This document shows positions 53,090 through 64,000 of a stretch of DNA of 64,000 nt, in pieces. The number at the start of each line of letters is the position of its first letter. The first letter of the stretch is position 1. Under the pieces are notes generated by a model. That model saw nothing but the letters and a program-made list of their open reading frames with translations. It was not told where the DNA came from and ran no database searches. Source of the DNA: Prorocentrum cordatum (lineage: Eukaryota; Sar; Dinophyceae; Prorocentrales; Prorocentraceae); the NCBI GenBank assembly GCA_963575745.1, contig CAUYUJ010013847.1:122501-186500 (forward strand), in the 5' to 3' direction. A program made the position numbers and the translations under genes.

Positions 53090-55510
53090 GATCAGAAAAC
53101 AGACCGCCAAACAGCTTCTCAAGACACTGGCTGCTTTCCCACGGTCAACACAAGAACGCGCGACTATTGAACGACGACCGCATAGATGAGGGCATCAGCG
53201 AGTTGCGAACGATTCACTGGGAGATGATATTGTTCATCAAAACTTGGAGGAAAGCGAGTTCAGAAATGTCGGTAACCACGGATGGCGGTATGTTTGCGTG
53301 CTCTGGCCAACAAACATCTCCGGAGTTGGGATGTTGTTTCACAAACGGTGGAGGAAACAAATCCAAAGGTTTCAAGCATTCCATCCCATGTTAGCAACGC
53401 TTCGCATACGACGAGGCTCTGTCAAGCTGATGTTGATCGCGGCGTAGTTGTCGCACACGGGGTAGTCCGATTACCACGCGCAGAACATGTACACCAGAAT
53501 GTCTGCATTGCACGCCGAAGCACGCAGTCGTGGCAGGCGACGTCCCTGAATAAGTCGAACACCTGGAAACAGCCCGGCTGACGGGCGACGACGATGACCA
53601 CGAGCTAGAGGATGAGCCTGCGATGGGTTCCAGGCACATTGGTAACCACGTGCACCAGCGCGACTCGAGAGGGACTTGGCTACGCGCGCGGGCGTCCAAG
53701 GAGAGTCTGATTGCTGTCAATACTGTCTTCCGCAATATGACTGCGAAGTTGACGACGTACACGCACAACAACGACATTGAAGAGCAAGTCGACTACATGT
53801 TGACCTCCTAGCGTTTGTTTTGGTGCTACCGCAACGCAAAGGCGAATATCACATTGGGCTTGGGGTCGGACCACAAAGCTGTGATCCCGCCTCTTGTTTA
53901 CCACGACGTCCAAGCGGCAGTCGACGGAACACAGACAAACAGCAGCACCCGAGAGCACCACGAAGCACGAGCGCTTGCGGCTGGGCCGGCACAGAGCCCG
54001 ACATGTACACGACTGCGGTGACTGACAAAATCAAGGTCAGATTTGCCTCTACACCCAGAGCAGCTCAACGAACACATACAAACAACAGTAATCGAAGCAG
54101 CATCTTCGAGTAGGAAAGCACCAGACCAACCACCGCCGCACCACCCGACCCAGACGCGCCTGCAAGAACCCACCCAGCTACGACAGGGCACACCCAACCA
54201 AAATACGAGAAAGAGCGAGCGCATCAGCGAGCAAGCCCGCCAAGAGGTAGGACACAACAAGCGGGTTTCAGGACTGCGCAGATCGGTAAATTCTTGAACG
54301 AGCACCGCGGGCTCAAACTAATGACTGCGGTCAAAACAAGGCGGAGACGCACTCATCGCGGAATTGGGGCGCGGATGGCAAAGTGCACACAGGCATGGAG
54401 ACCAGCGCAAGCGCGTCTGCCGATTTACGCCAGCAGCTCGAACATTCCACCCGACCAGCCGCGAGCCCAGGCCACAACGAAAGCAGCAGACCCCCGCCTA
54501 CCTCCCAAGAGCTCCACAAATTATCATCGACCCTCAAGCGCGGCAAAGCACCAGACCAGAACGGAACCCGAGCGGGAACGTTGAAACACGCGCCGTTGGA
54601 GTTGAAGCAAGTTGCCTTCTCATTCTACAACGCCACATTCCGATCAGACGCACCGACCCCGCAGAGTTGGCGGCAGACGGTCGCAGTAGCCATACCTAGA
54701 GCAGGGGATCTCACACAACCCCAGCATACCGACCAGTGTCCAGCATACTTGCGTCGCCCGAGCTCTTTAGCAAACGCATGCACAAACAGTGGCAGCCGCA
54801 ATTAGACGAGCAACAGCCCCCAGGTCAAGCTGGATTCCGCCCTCGGCGATCCACGCCAAACCATTGATTCACAATTCCACACACTTCGTGCGCAGGAGCA
54901 CTCGACTGGAACCAGCCCCTGCGAAGAGCGGCATTCGACTTCAAGAAAGCATTCGACATTGTTGAACACGGCAGCCACGCGGCGGTACGCGAGGGCCAGG
55001 GTACCACAGCAAATTGCATCCTTTGTCTGAAACGACTCTGCTCTGAGCAAACAACGACAGCGCAAACAGACACGAGCAGCCGCCCATTCCAGCTCATGGG
55101 AGGCATGAAACAGGGCGACCCCCTTCGCCCGCTGCATGCCGGTTCGCCCCCTAGATAGAGCACACCATGAGACCGGTCATCACCATATTGCAACAACGCA
55201 CCCAAGAGACCATTTATGTTTTTCCCTAGGCTGCTTTCTGGCGAACTTGACGACGTGATCCTCGCGAGCCAGACTCTTCTTCACCTCGCCATTGCGTTCA
55301 AGGACATGGCCGCGGCAGTGCGAAGAAACGGGGATTTCATGCACCCCGACGAAACGAGCACTTTGTCCAGCTTGTCTGAACGGACGGGCAGAGCACGGCA
55401 GCGAATGATAGAAATCTACGATTCGGATATCGAGACGTCGCCAGACAACAGTTCAGCCAGGCACTCCGACCAACACATTAGCTTCGACAGCGGCGCCCAT
55501 TGAGGTAGCA
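53090..55510 (+). pseudogene. Decayed non-LTR retrotransposon (endonuclease and RT)
   Basis: Fragments in all three plus frames keep LINE order. The endonuclease part has LLNDDRIDEGISELRTIHWE, GSVKLMLIAA, NNDIEEQVDYMLTS (near 53770) and GLGSDHKAV (near 53862). The RT has LKRGKAPDQNGTRAGTLK (near 54535), WRQTVAVAIPRAGDL, PPGQAGFRPRRSTPN (near 54830), motif A AFDFKKAFDIVEH (near 54940), motif B MGGMKQGDPL (near 55095) and motif C-like LDDVILAS (near 55250; FADD expected). At least ten frame changes or stops make it long dead. It belongs to a different lineage from the 25-34 kb element: its QVDY and QGDP motifs are of the common L1/RTE type. Confidence 0.7.
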
Positions 55511-56429
55511 ATAGTGGAAAAATAGCCCAGAACACCCAACAACAACCAAAAAAACGCCTCAAGGCAGGTTGAGCAGCATTCACAACCCACAGACAAGAGC
55601 TCACAGGAAAACACCACCCGCTACATCAAAAGTTCCAGCTTCTAGACGGCGCTCACCGGCGCAAGCGCCTTTCCGCAGCAGTTGCAACGCGCGCAGCGAC
55701 GCGCGTTGCGCACGGTCATCGGCGCCCCTCGACGACGACGCGCTGACGTCAGATGAGCACCTGGAGCGACGGGTCAACCCGAGCCACGTTCGACACCACT
55801 TCCAGGACTTCGCGCGGACAGCATCGACGAAGAGGATGTAGACAACCACCCCCCAGCCGCCCATTGAAGCAACGGAGCCAGCAGCGGAGCGGACGCGCCA
55901 TAGACGACGAGGGCCACCTGCCCAGGATTGACGGACTGGAACCACGGGCCGAATGCATCAAGTGGGACATTCGACAAGTTGAAGCTCTCATGCATAATGC
56001 AAGTTATACGACCGAGCGACGACAGCGAAAGATGGACTGGCGATGCGCAGCCCGGGTTGCGACTGAACTACTTCAAGAATGATCGCGACGTGCCCCCCAT
56101 TGACACTCGACCCCCGGGCCGACGAGGATCGACGCCGCCATCGTGGGGGGCGGTCGAAGAGGCGAGGCGACGGCGCCCGCGAGTTTGCCCGGCACTGTTC
56201 TGCGCCACGGACAGGCACAATCGCCTCAACGACACCGCGCGGCCACGGTCGACTACAACAAATGAAAGAGAACACTTGGCAACCAATTCGGTTACCAGCG
56301 CGCCCCCCGGCACCCCAGCGACACGGGCGCCCAGAGAAGGCTCGCGATGTTCTTCGCTGGTCCTGCGAGGCCACGGCCTCGCGCGCCCCGCCCGCGAGGG
56401 GGCCCGACGCGGGGGGCGCGGGCGCAGCG
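55511..56429. other. Possible LINE remnant tail, otherwise unrecognised
   Basis: Arg-rich frames (for example QRKMDWRCAARVATELLQE near 56025) might be the decayed end of the preceding LINE. There are no firm motifs. Confidence 0.3.
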
Positions 56430-57010
56430 CAATGTGAGAATTTGAAAACAGTTTGGGTTGCGGGCGCGCGGGCACGGCGATTCGCCCACCTGATCTCGCG
56501 CGTAGAAACGCGGGCGCAGCGCCATTCATTGGCCCGGGGAGCGCCGACGCAGAGGAATTCACGAGGGGTCGCGGCCCCCGGGGCGCAGACGCTGAGCAAC
56601 GCATGCGAAATCTTGAAATGCAGCGCGGGCGCAGCGCAATTTACTTGGGATCGCGGCCCCGGGAGCGCGGGCGCGGCGAAACGCGCCAGAGGTCACGACG
56701 CTGGAAGCGCGGACGCAGCGCAACTTTGAAGCAGCCGCGGCCCTTGGAACGCGGATCTAGCGACATTCACGAGGGTTTTTTTGTTGTGGGGGCGCGGATC
56801 CTTCGGAGCAGAGTGACAGAGCAGGGCGGGTCGCCCCCCCGACACGTTCCGCCGCGCGCCCCCAGGCGCGCCCCTGGCCGCGCCCCCGGGCCTGCACGCC
56901 CACTGCCACGTCTGCGGCGCGCCCCCCGACACGCATCCCAACGCGCGACCGCGGACGCGTTCCTCGGCGCGTCCGTTGCCGCGTCCCCTTGCACATCCAC
57001 CAGCGCGCCC
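56430..57010 (+). repeat. GGGAGCGCGGACGCAGCG minisatellite and GGCGCGTCC decamers
   Basis: Units related to the 37.7 and 51.6 kb arrays occupy 56430-56770, in degraded form. 56840-57010 resembles the GGC(A/G)CGTCC array at 38.7 kb. The two arrays thus occur in the same order at both loci. Confidence 0.6.
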
Positions 57011-57409
57011 AGCGGCGCGCCCCTCGGCTCCTCCGGCGCATTCTCCTGCTCGCGCTCTGAGGAGGGGGACAGGAGGGCGAGGTGGGCGAGGAGGAGTAGG
57101 AGCACAGGGGGGGGATGAATTGGATGAGAGCGAAGCGAGCAGGGTCGCGCGCACAGGCGGGCCGGGGGGGCGCGAAGGAAGGGCGGGCGCGAGCAGAGCG
57201 CGGCCATCATGAGGAGGAGAAGGAGGAAGATAACGGCGAGGATGTTGACGATGTTAACGACGACGCCGGCTGCCCACCAGGACCATTCGGGGCGTCTTAG
57301 TCATGGAGCCCTCCTGGGGCGACTTCCAGGCATCGTTCGCTGCTCTGAAGCTGGGTCTGGCATCTCGGGCATTTGGGAGGCCACGGAGCGTGGACTTGGA
57401 GGGCGCTGG

Positions 57410-57605
57410 GGCGGGCACCTGGGCCGGGGCCGGAGCGGGCCGGGGGCCGGGGCCTGGGCCGTGGCCAGGGCCAGGGCCGAGGCTGGGACTGGGGCGGGGG
57501 CGTGGGCCAGGGCCGGGGCCGAGGCCGAGCGAGGCCGGGACTGGGCCCAGGGCCGGGGCAGGAGCTGGGGCTGGCCGGGGCCGCGGCCGGGGCCGGGGCT
57601 GGGAC
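57410..57605 (+). repeat. (GGGGCC)-rich hexamer repeat
   Basis: Degenerate GGGCCGGGGCC / GGGGCTGGGACT units, strongly G-rich on the plus strand and therefore a potential G-quadruplex former. Confidence 0.75.
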
Positions 57606-58965
57606 TTCCATGGGCTCCCGATCTTTGCTAATTAGCTATCTGCACTAATCGCATGCGCTAATTAGTACTGAGTCGATCCTAAATGATTTTCGTTGACTCC
57701 GGTTTCATTAGCGCTGACGATTAGCGCTGGTTCCGCTTCGATAATCTAAATCCATCGCGCGCCTCGTGCGTCTGTCAGCGCGTTCCCCTCGCTTCTCGCT
57801 GTTGCCGTCGCCCCCCCCCCCCTTCCACCCTTTCCAAAAAATAACGCCCCGCGGAGGGGGCTGCTCGAAGCGCGCGTCAGCAGGGCAACAGGGCGTGGTA
57901 AGACATTGGTTCTGCGAAAGCGCGCCCAGTAAGGTAGACGTTCTAGTGGCTCCCTAGCGGCTCCCTAGCGGCCCCCTAGTCGGTGTTCTAGTCGGGGGCG
58001 GGATCGTCTACCCCCCTTTTTTCAACATGTTCCGAACAAGTGAATATTCTACTACATGCCTCCAACGGGCAGCGAATAACGTTGCTCTTGTATATGTGAA
58101 GGGTCAGGCAGTGCCCCTGTCAAACACCAATGCAAAGCGCACGTTGCGGCTCAACTTGGGCCAGTCCGCGGGCGCCCCGCGACCATCGTTGCATTGTTTA
58201 TTGACAGGGATGGCATGGGGAGCTCGCATAAGTTGCGCGATGCGCGGGCCCACCACCCCTGTCAAAATTCAAGAAGAAGAGTAGGAATCGGAGGGCGCGA
58301 TTCCAGCTGTGAGTTCTAAGTGCGAACGCTTCTCTGAACAATGATTTTGGGTCCATTGTCGCGCCTCGCTCGTTTTCCTGATCTTACGGTTGTTCTTTGC
58401 ACGGGACCGCCATCGGGGCCCCGACCCCTCTGTCTTCCCAGGTATCCCAGCGCTGGTTCGTGATAGGCGGGCTTGTAATCTTCCCCCCGCCGCTCCTCCT
58501 GGCCCCCTTTCGCCCAATCAGCCTCCACCGCAAGTCATCCTCCGCTGCTTCCTATCCCCAATCCTGTAGTCCGCCTCCTCCTCCTCGCCGTTTGAGCGCA
58601 CTGCCGCTCGCGCGCGCTGTGGGGCACCGACGCCATTGACGGTCTGACAGGTCATGCACCCCCCCACATATCCCCTGCTTACTTGGGATCCCCACGGTGC
58701 CGAGATGAACTCCAAACAGCGTTTCCTCCCTTGACCGTCGCCCCCTCCCCCCCCCTTCGTCCGAGACGGTTTTCAGGACCTCGCGCCAAGGTCCGAACTG
58801 TGCAAGACCTGTTTGGGCGTGTGAGAGGTTGGCGACTGTGCAAGACCTGTTTGGGTGCGTCCTCCTCTTCCGCTCCGCTCAGTGCTCCGCGTCATATGGG
58901 CTCGGGCTTTCTTGATGTGAGCCTCTCACAGTGCAGCGCAGTGCAGCTCCCATTTCGTTCCAGAA
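57606..58965. other. Gene-free region upstream of the 58966 gene
   Basis: It contains GCGGCTCCCTA triplets (57948-57980) and a direct repeat CTGTGCAAGACCTGTTTGGG (about 58797 and 58837). No gene is recognised. Confidence 0.4.
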
Positions 58966-61341
58966 ATGTTCGGGCCCGGCTCTGACTATGTCGTCGGTGG
59001 CGTTGCCGACGGCGCTCCAGCGCCCATGATCGCTGGAGGCGGCGGCGGCTCTGACGACGATCTCGTCGGGGCTGGCCCCGCGCCTGTCAGGCGCGAGGGG
59101 GGCAGGCGGGCGCGTGGACCTCGGCGCCCTGCCCCAGCTGCGATCGAGGGGGCGGAGTCGATTGTTGTCGCGGCGTCCGCCCCCCACGGTCGCTGGTCGG
59201 AGGCTGTTGCTGGTGTGCCATTCGAATATCGCCCAGATGGTTCTGTCGCGGGGTGGGTTCGTGCCAAATGGCTTCTGTGCACGAGGGATGAGGTCGACAC
59301 TGGAGATGACATGTTCAGAATGATGGTTGCATCTTCAGCCAGGAATTGCAGCTCGATCATCTTTTTTGCGGTCTATAAGGTTGAGGATGCGATTGTGCTT
59401 CATGTTCCTCGCATGCCTGTGTCGCCAGTTCCTTTTATCCAAGCTCGTGAGGCGGGTGCCGACCCAGGCCGCGATTGCGATGCCGGTGACACTACAGCAC
59501 ACGAGTGGTTGCGACGCCAGGGAGGCGCACCAGTGACTTGTGTCGAGAGCTTCCCCCATGCGTTTGCCGATTTGCTGGCGACAGGGAATTTTCACATCAT
59601 GCACGTCGCAGTAATCGGCCCGTCACAGCCAAGATCACGCCATCTGTTGCAAATCAAGCCATCTGCAAAACAACTTCGCAAGTTTCGCAAGTCTGAGATG
59701 CCGTCGGAAGTTCCGGAGGTTGGCCGCGGCGAGGGCCAGGCCAACCCAATGTGGCCCGACCCCAAGCTAGAGAAAACGATCGAGTGTTTACGGCATAGTG
59801 AGGACCTCAGAGATATCAACAAGATTAACAAATCGATCGAGTCAGCGGCTGGCGTGATCGCATTGGACCTCGATGCCGACGTTGCGCGGGTTGTGAGAGC
59901 ATACAAAAGCCAGATCAACCGAGATATTGCGAGGAAGGCGCGCGTTAGGTTCGACGCGTTCTCCATGCACGCATGGAGGAAGTTCATTCGAACCGCGCCG
60001 CCGCCAGACATTGACATCTTCTTGTATGTCGACGGCCCCCTACAGCACAGGGGCAAAGAGTTGCACGCCTCTTCCATGGATGTATTCATACGGAGGTCTG
60101 GCTCTACAGCTTTCTACCATCGCTTCTTACCAGTGGTTTCCCTCGGCAGGGATCAGCTTGACACCGTCGGGAAGACGGCTGCCCTTCTATGGCAGCTCAC
60201 CCCCATGTTTGGCCCCAAGCTGTCACCTATTATGTTGGGGCGAATTCGAGGCATCTTGACCGACGGCGGAGTGGAGCGCAGAATTTCATCGATGAGCAAT
60301 TTCTTGCCTGACTAATACTGGTTCATCAGAATGCGACGGCCACGCGGGTTCAGGATTGGAGGCCGATTGATGCCTCGGGCATTGCGCTCCAGCGGGTGGC
60401 GTCATAGTTTTGACCTCGCCATTAAACGTGGGCCCTCGATGTTAGACTTTTTCCTTGACCTTCTGCACAAATTTGAAGCCGTGGTAAAGTTCCTGCGGGA
60501 CAAGAACCGCATGGAAACGCTTGCTGTGGAGCTTCGTCGCCGTGGTTTGGTCGAAGCTTCTGAGATGCTCATAGTTTTTCATTTCCCATCGTTTGCTAAG
60601 TGGCGGTGGTCCACACTATACGGCTGCGTCAAACCAATTAGCAATAGAATTTACACCTTCTTCAACGTTTCTGATCCTCAGATCTTCAGGAACATGAGGG
60701 ACACAACTCTCTTCAGTACAGTGGTGGCTGCTCTTGCATCACCAACGTGGTCCAGAAGAGAATTGGCATTTGTGTTATGGTTCAGCTCATGGCTGACGCC
60801 TTTACAGAACTACGCTGGCACGTGCCTTTGCCATCCTCGAGGACGGCCCACTAAAAAACACACCACACTTCCCGAAGACGTAGCCGTTTTGTTTGCTCTC
60901 CCGCCAGCTCATCCAAGGACTGGCGTCGCCCCCTCGCGGTTTGGCGGTCCGGGGCGGGGGCGGGGGGGAAGGGGCGGAGGGCGGGGAAGAGGCGGAGGAG
61001 GAGGCGGTTTGGCACCGCCGTGGAGGATAGGGGGGGGGGTCGGTGGCTTCGATTTTCTTGTCGGTCAGGGTGGCTCTTCGTGGACGTTGATTTCTTGTCG
61101 GGCAGGGCGGCTATTCTTGACGCTTCGCGCATCCCCACCAGCCCATCCAGAAACGATCAGCAGGGGAGTCGGTGAATCAGGGGCGGCAGGACGCATGCAG
61201 CGGCGCAGCCGTCTTCGGGAAAACAAGGATCACACAGAGCTTCCCGCACTGAAGTATAAGATGGGAAGCAGTGCAAGCTGCGATGGTGCTTCGATGAGGG
61301 GCGAAGGGTGTTTCGATCACTCGCAATGGCTGTTGCACTGA
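58966..61341 (+). pseudogene. Dinoflagellate multi-copy protein family, one in-frame TAA
   Basis: Two blocks of 449 and 336 codons lie in the same frame, separated only by TAA at 60313-60315 and a few codons. The N-terminus is Gly/Ala-rich; the rest is globular. Recognisable blocks are FDAFSMHAWRKFIRTAPP, ILTDGGVERRISSMSNFLPD, then after the stop GGRLMPRALRSSGWRHSFD, FPSFAKWRWSTLYG and NYAGTCLCHPRG. I associate these blocks with a high-copy dinoflagellate family, possibly transposase-derived, but I cannot place a catalytic motif. CTAATACTGGTTCATCAG around the stop resembles a branch point plus acceptor. A short intron is an alternative to a nonsense mutation, though the flanking residues read on smoothly. 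The last ~110 codons are Gly/Arg repeats and spacer, so the real end is probably near 60900. Confidence 0.5.
61117..61157 (+). repeat. 41-bp dispersed repeat, second copy
   Basis: Matches 22851-22891 at 39 of 41 positions (core ATCCCCACCAGCCCATCCAG). Confidence 0.6.
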
Positions 61342-61369
61342 TTTGTGTGTTATTCTCGGGTGCGTTTTG

Positions 61370-62380
61370 AAACTTGGAGCCGTCTTGGGGCCCTCTTGGG
61401 ATTCGGGGCCCTGCTGGGACTCGTTATTGGGGCCCTCTTGGGGTCATCTTAGGGCCTTCTTGGAGCCCTCGTGGGGCTCCTTTGGAGCGTCTCGCGGTCC
61501 TCTTGGGGCTCTTTTGGTGGATCTGGGAGCCTTCTTGGGGCTCTTTCGGGATGCTTGAGGGGCCGTTTGGGCCGTCTTGGACCCGTTCGCTAAAAAAAGG
61601 TTTCAATTGTCCAAAAAAGATGTGGGAACTCCATGAGCCCATCAGCCCAACCATAATTGATTGCCAAGTTTCTTGGGGCCTCTTGGAGGCTATCTTGAGC
61701 CATGCTCGACTAGAGGCTGTCGGAGGCCACCTTGCGCCATGATCGGCTATCTTGGGACATCGTGAGGCTGCCTCGAGGCCCCTTGGAGGTCTGTCGGAGG
61801 CGATCTTGAGCCATGCTCGGCTATCTGAGGCCATTTTGAATGCCATCTTGGGCGATCTAGGGCTCGCTTGGAGCCATCTTGGGCCAAAAAGAGCGGGGTG
61901 GGTTTTTTTTAGTACAGGCTGGGATGCCTCTTGGGGCCATCTTGGGCCCCATGGCTCAACAAGAGGAGGTTCCTTAAGCGCCGCCCCCATCGGAGGCTCT
62001 CAAACGGCGTCTTGGGGCCGTCTTGGGGCGCTCTTGGGCGCCTTTTGGGCGATCTTGGAGCTGTCTTGGGCCTTCTTGGGCCCCTCTTGGGACCCTCTTG
62101 GGCCATCATGGTGCCACATTGCGGCTTCCAATGCCCATCGGAAGCGAAAAGGCGAGAATGCTTGAAACATTGATTTTCCTTAAGCTTTTGAGGATGTTGG
62201 CATCTTGGAGGGTGCCGTTGAAGGCTCGAAAGGCATGTTGATCCGTCTTGGAGCAGCCTTGAGGCCTCTTGGATGTGTGCCGGAGGCTATCTTGAGCCAT
62301 CTTGAGCTATCTTGGGCCACCCTGGAGGCCATCTTGCGCACTCTGAGGCCCTCTCGGAGCCATCGCGGGCCAAAACGGGC
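61370..62380 (+). repeat. CTTGGGGCC-family copy, about 1 kb
   Basis: The longest copy in the window. It has tandem CTTGGGGCC, CTTGGAGCC and ATCTTGAGCCATG units and the family core CGAAAAGGCGAGAA at 62145-62158, followed by TTGATTTTCCTTAAGCTTTT. A TTTTTTT run at 61900 and a break near 61600-61680 suggest two merged copies. Confidence 0.75.
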
Positions 62381-62636
62381 TCTCTAACCCATCGGCCCTC
62401 CGCCGCCCAGACCCACGGAAGGAAAAAGGGGGGAAGTACACCAGGGAGGTTGGAAACGGAAGCGCTCTAGGGCACCTCCGCCCAGAGGGCTGGTGAGATT
62501 CGTGGCCGTCGGGTTCCTTGAGTCGGGGTCCAGGGTGGCTTTTCGTGACCGTCGTTCTGTTCCTGCCCATGGAGCTCCACTTCGAGGAGGTCCCCGACGG
62601 TGACGGAATCCTCTTCGAAATCACACGCATACACAC

Positions 62637-62689
62637 ACTCACGCACGCACGCACACACACACACACACACACAGTGTGTGTGTCACACA

Positions 62690-62780
<91 letters not shown>

Positions 62781-62807
62781 GCACACGCGCACACGCGCAC
62801 ACGCACG
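62637..62807 (+). repeat. (CA)n microsatellite
   Basis: About 170 bp of CA with a GTGTGTGTG inversion near 62675-62683 and CGCA variants at the right end. Confidence 0.9.
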
Positions 62808-64000
62808 AGATCGGAGTCACTTTGCACCAATAGGTCCGCTGGAATGGATTGCAGAGAGGAACTCTGGAGAGGAGCCGTAGGAGAGCCCACTTGCACTAGG
62901 AGGAGCCGTAGGAGAGCCGTAGAAGAGCGCAGGAGAGGAGCCGTAAGAGAGCCGTCAGGGAGGAGCTTTGGAGAGCCGCGGGGGCCTTTCTTCAGCCCCC
63001 CCAGGAGAGCCCGGTTGCTGCACGCGCGGTCGTCTGCCGGGCGTTGCACACGAGCATGCCGCGCGAGTCTTGCGAAGTGGGCTCCGTGAAGCAAGCGCGT
63101 GGAGTGTCTTGAGGTTTCCTGGGGCCGACTCGGCCTTTCTCCAACAAGTTGCGGGGTCAGTTCGGCTTTCTCATTTCCCGGCGTCGGAACGCATCCAGTA
63201 TCTCGATGCGCTTCCATGGTTGCTGGGGCGCTTGGGGGGGCCCTGGAGTTGCCCAGCGAGCCATCGATCAATGCGATGGGTGCCGCGACGAGCAGCACGA
63301 TCCTGCATCGAAGCAGATCCTCGGCACTGGTTCTCGGTTTCGCGCAGACGTTCAGCGAATATTACCAGATGGGTCTAGTATGTCAGCGGCGTTGCAGAGG
63401 GGGGTCGACTCCATCAAGTTGAGCCCGTTGGACGACTGCACGAATGAAGGAGCTCATGAGGGTCGCAAATACACGCCTGGAATAGGAGGGGAGGGGAAGG
63501 AAGAGGAGGAGGAGGAGGAGGACGCGTCTAAAACACCTGGGTCGGAAAAAGCCAAAACCAGCAGCAGCAGCATCAGCAGGAGGACGCGTTGGCCGCCTGC
63601 TGCAGCCTGCTCACCGCCCACCCACCACCAACCCACCACCCACCCACAAACCAATCACCCACCCACCACCCAACCACCCACCCACCAGCCACCCACCCAC
63701 CACCCACCACCCACCAACCCACCCACCCACCCTTTCAGCCACAAGCAGATCCAAAGGAAGGTCATGCAGCGTGAGGAATTCTCCAGCGAGGGCCCCTATG
63801 GGAAGCTGGACCTCCCTCCATCAACGTGGCCCTCGCGCCGCCCCTCCTTCTCCAGGCCCCGAGACCCCCGCGCCAAAGCTGCAAGATTGTTCGATGCAGC
63901 TCGCGCGTGCGCGTGGGCATGGGCTGCTGCGTCGCACCGCCTGGCTCAGAAATTCGATGACTACGACAATGTGAGGCCGCTCATTCCTGGTTTTGATCCG
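62808..64000. other. Gene-free end of window with CCCACCCACCA repeat
   Basis: GGAGAGGAGCCGTAGGAGAG-type short repeats lie at 62865-62985, a GAG run at 63500-63525, and (CCACCCAC)n at 63605-63735. No gene is supported to the window edge. Confidence 0.5.

Overview
The window looks like nuclear DNA of a dinoflagellate. The evidence is high GC with long (CTC)n/(GAG)n and other microsatellite tracts, introns flanked by AG|G repeats with GT, GC and GA donors, a 15/17 match to the dinoflagellate spliced leader, and several gene families that I associate with dinoflagellate genomes. There is no sign of bacterial gene organisation. No rRNA, tRNA or CRISPR was recognised. Species cannot be named from sequence alone. 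Family names rest on visible motifs; no search was run.

Layout. 0-14 kb: a partial unknown exon (135-974); a two-exon gene with a C5-methyltransferase-like motif order (1787-3134); an unknown three-exon gene (7095-9420) cut off by a structured repeat; and a four-exon transposase-like gene (11230-13769). Two copies of a TATCCC-ended element with (AGCTAA)n cores lie between them. 14-24 kb: mostly satellite DNA, with a 117-bp tandem array, a 13/14-bp array that flips orientation (16.77-17.49 kb), a 42-bp minisatellite of 1.65 kb, and CNG/CGA microsatellites. 24.8-35.2 kb: a large non-LTR retrotransposon with duplicated 5' leader, RanBP2-like finger, coiled coil, RNase H, AP-type endonuclease, reverse transcriptase, two C-terminal zinc fingers and a methyltransferase-like domain. 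It carries frameshifts and a 731-bp insertion with a 5-bp GCTTA duplication. 35.3-37.6 kb, minus strand: a frameshifted tyrosine recombinase.

37.7-48 kb: minisatellites, a WGR-domain ATP-dependent DNA ligase fragment, and just after it a complete Copia-class LTR retrotransposon (41214-47500). That element has 55-bp LTRs (one mismatch), a tRNA-iMet-like primer site, one uninterrupted 1900-codon gag-pol ORF ending in a transmembrane segment and a SAP domain, and a perfect 5-bp ATTTT duplication. 48-57 kb: a short inverted-repeat family, a third (AGCTAA)n element, more minisatellites, and a heavily decayed second non-LTR element (53.1-55.5 kb). 57-64 kb: a high-copy-type dinoflagellate gene with one in-frame TAA (58966-61341), a CTTGGGGCC-repeat element and a (CA)n tract.

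The genes do not form a pathway. The window records successive retroelement and repeat insertion, partly nested, into sparse intron-bearing host genes. The most notable points are the very short LTRs of the Copia element, the LINE that ends in a methyltransferase-like domain while a free-standing relative sits 30 kb away, and a repeat family whose ends are fixed by a clean insertion into that LINE.
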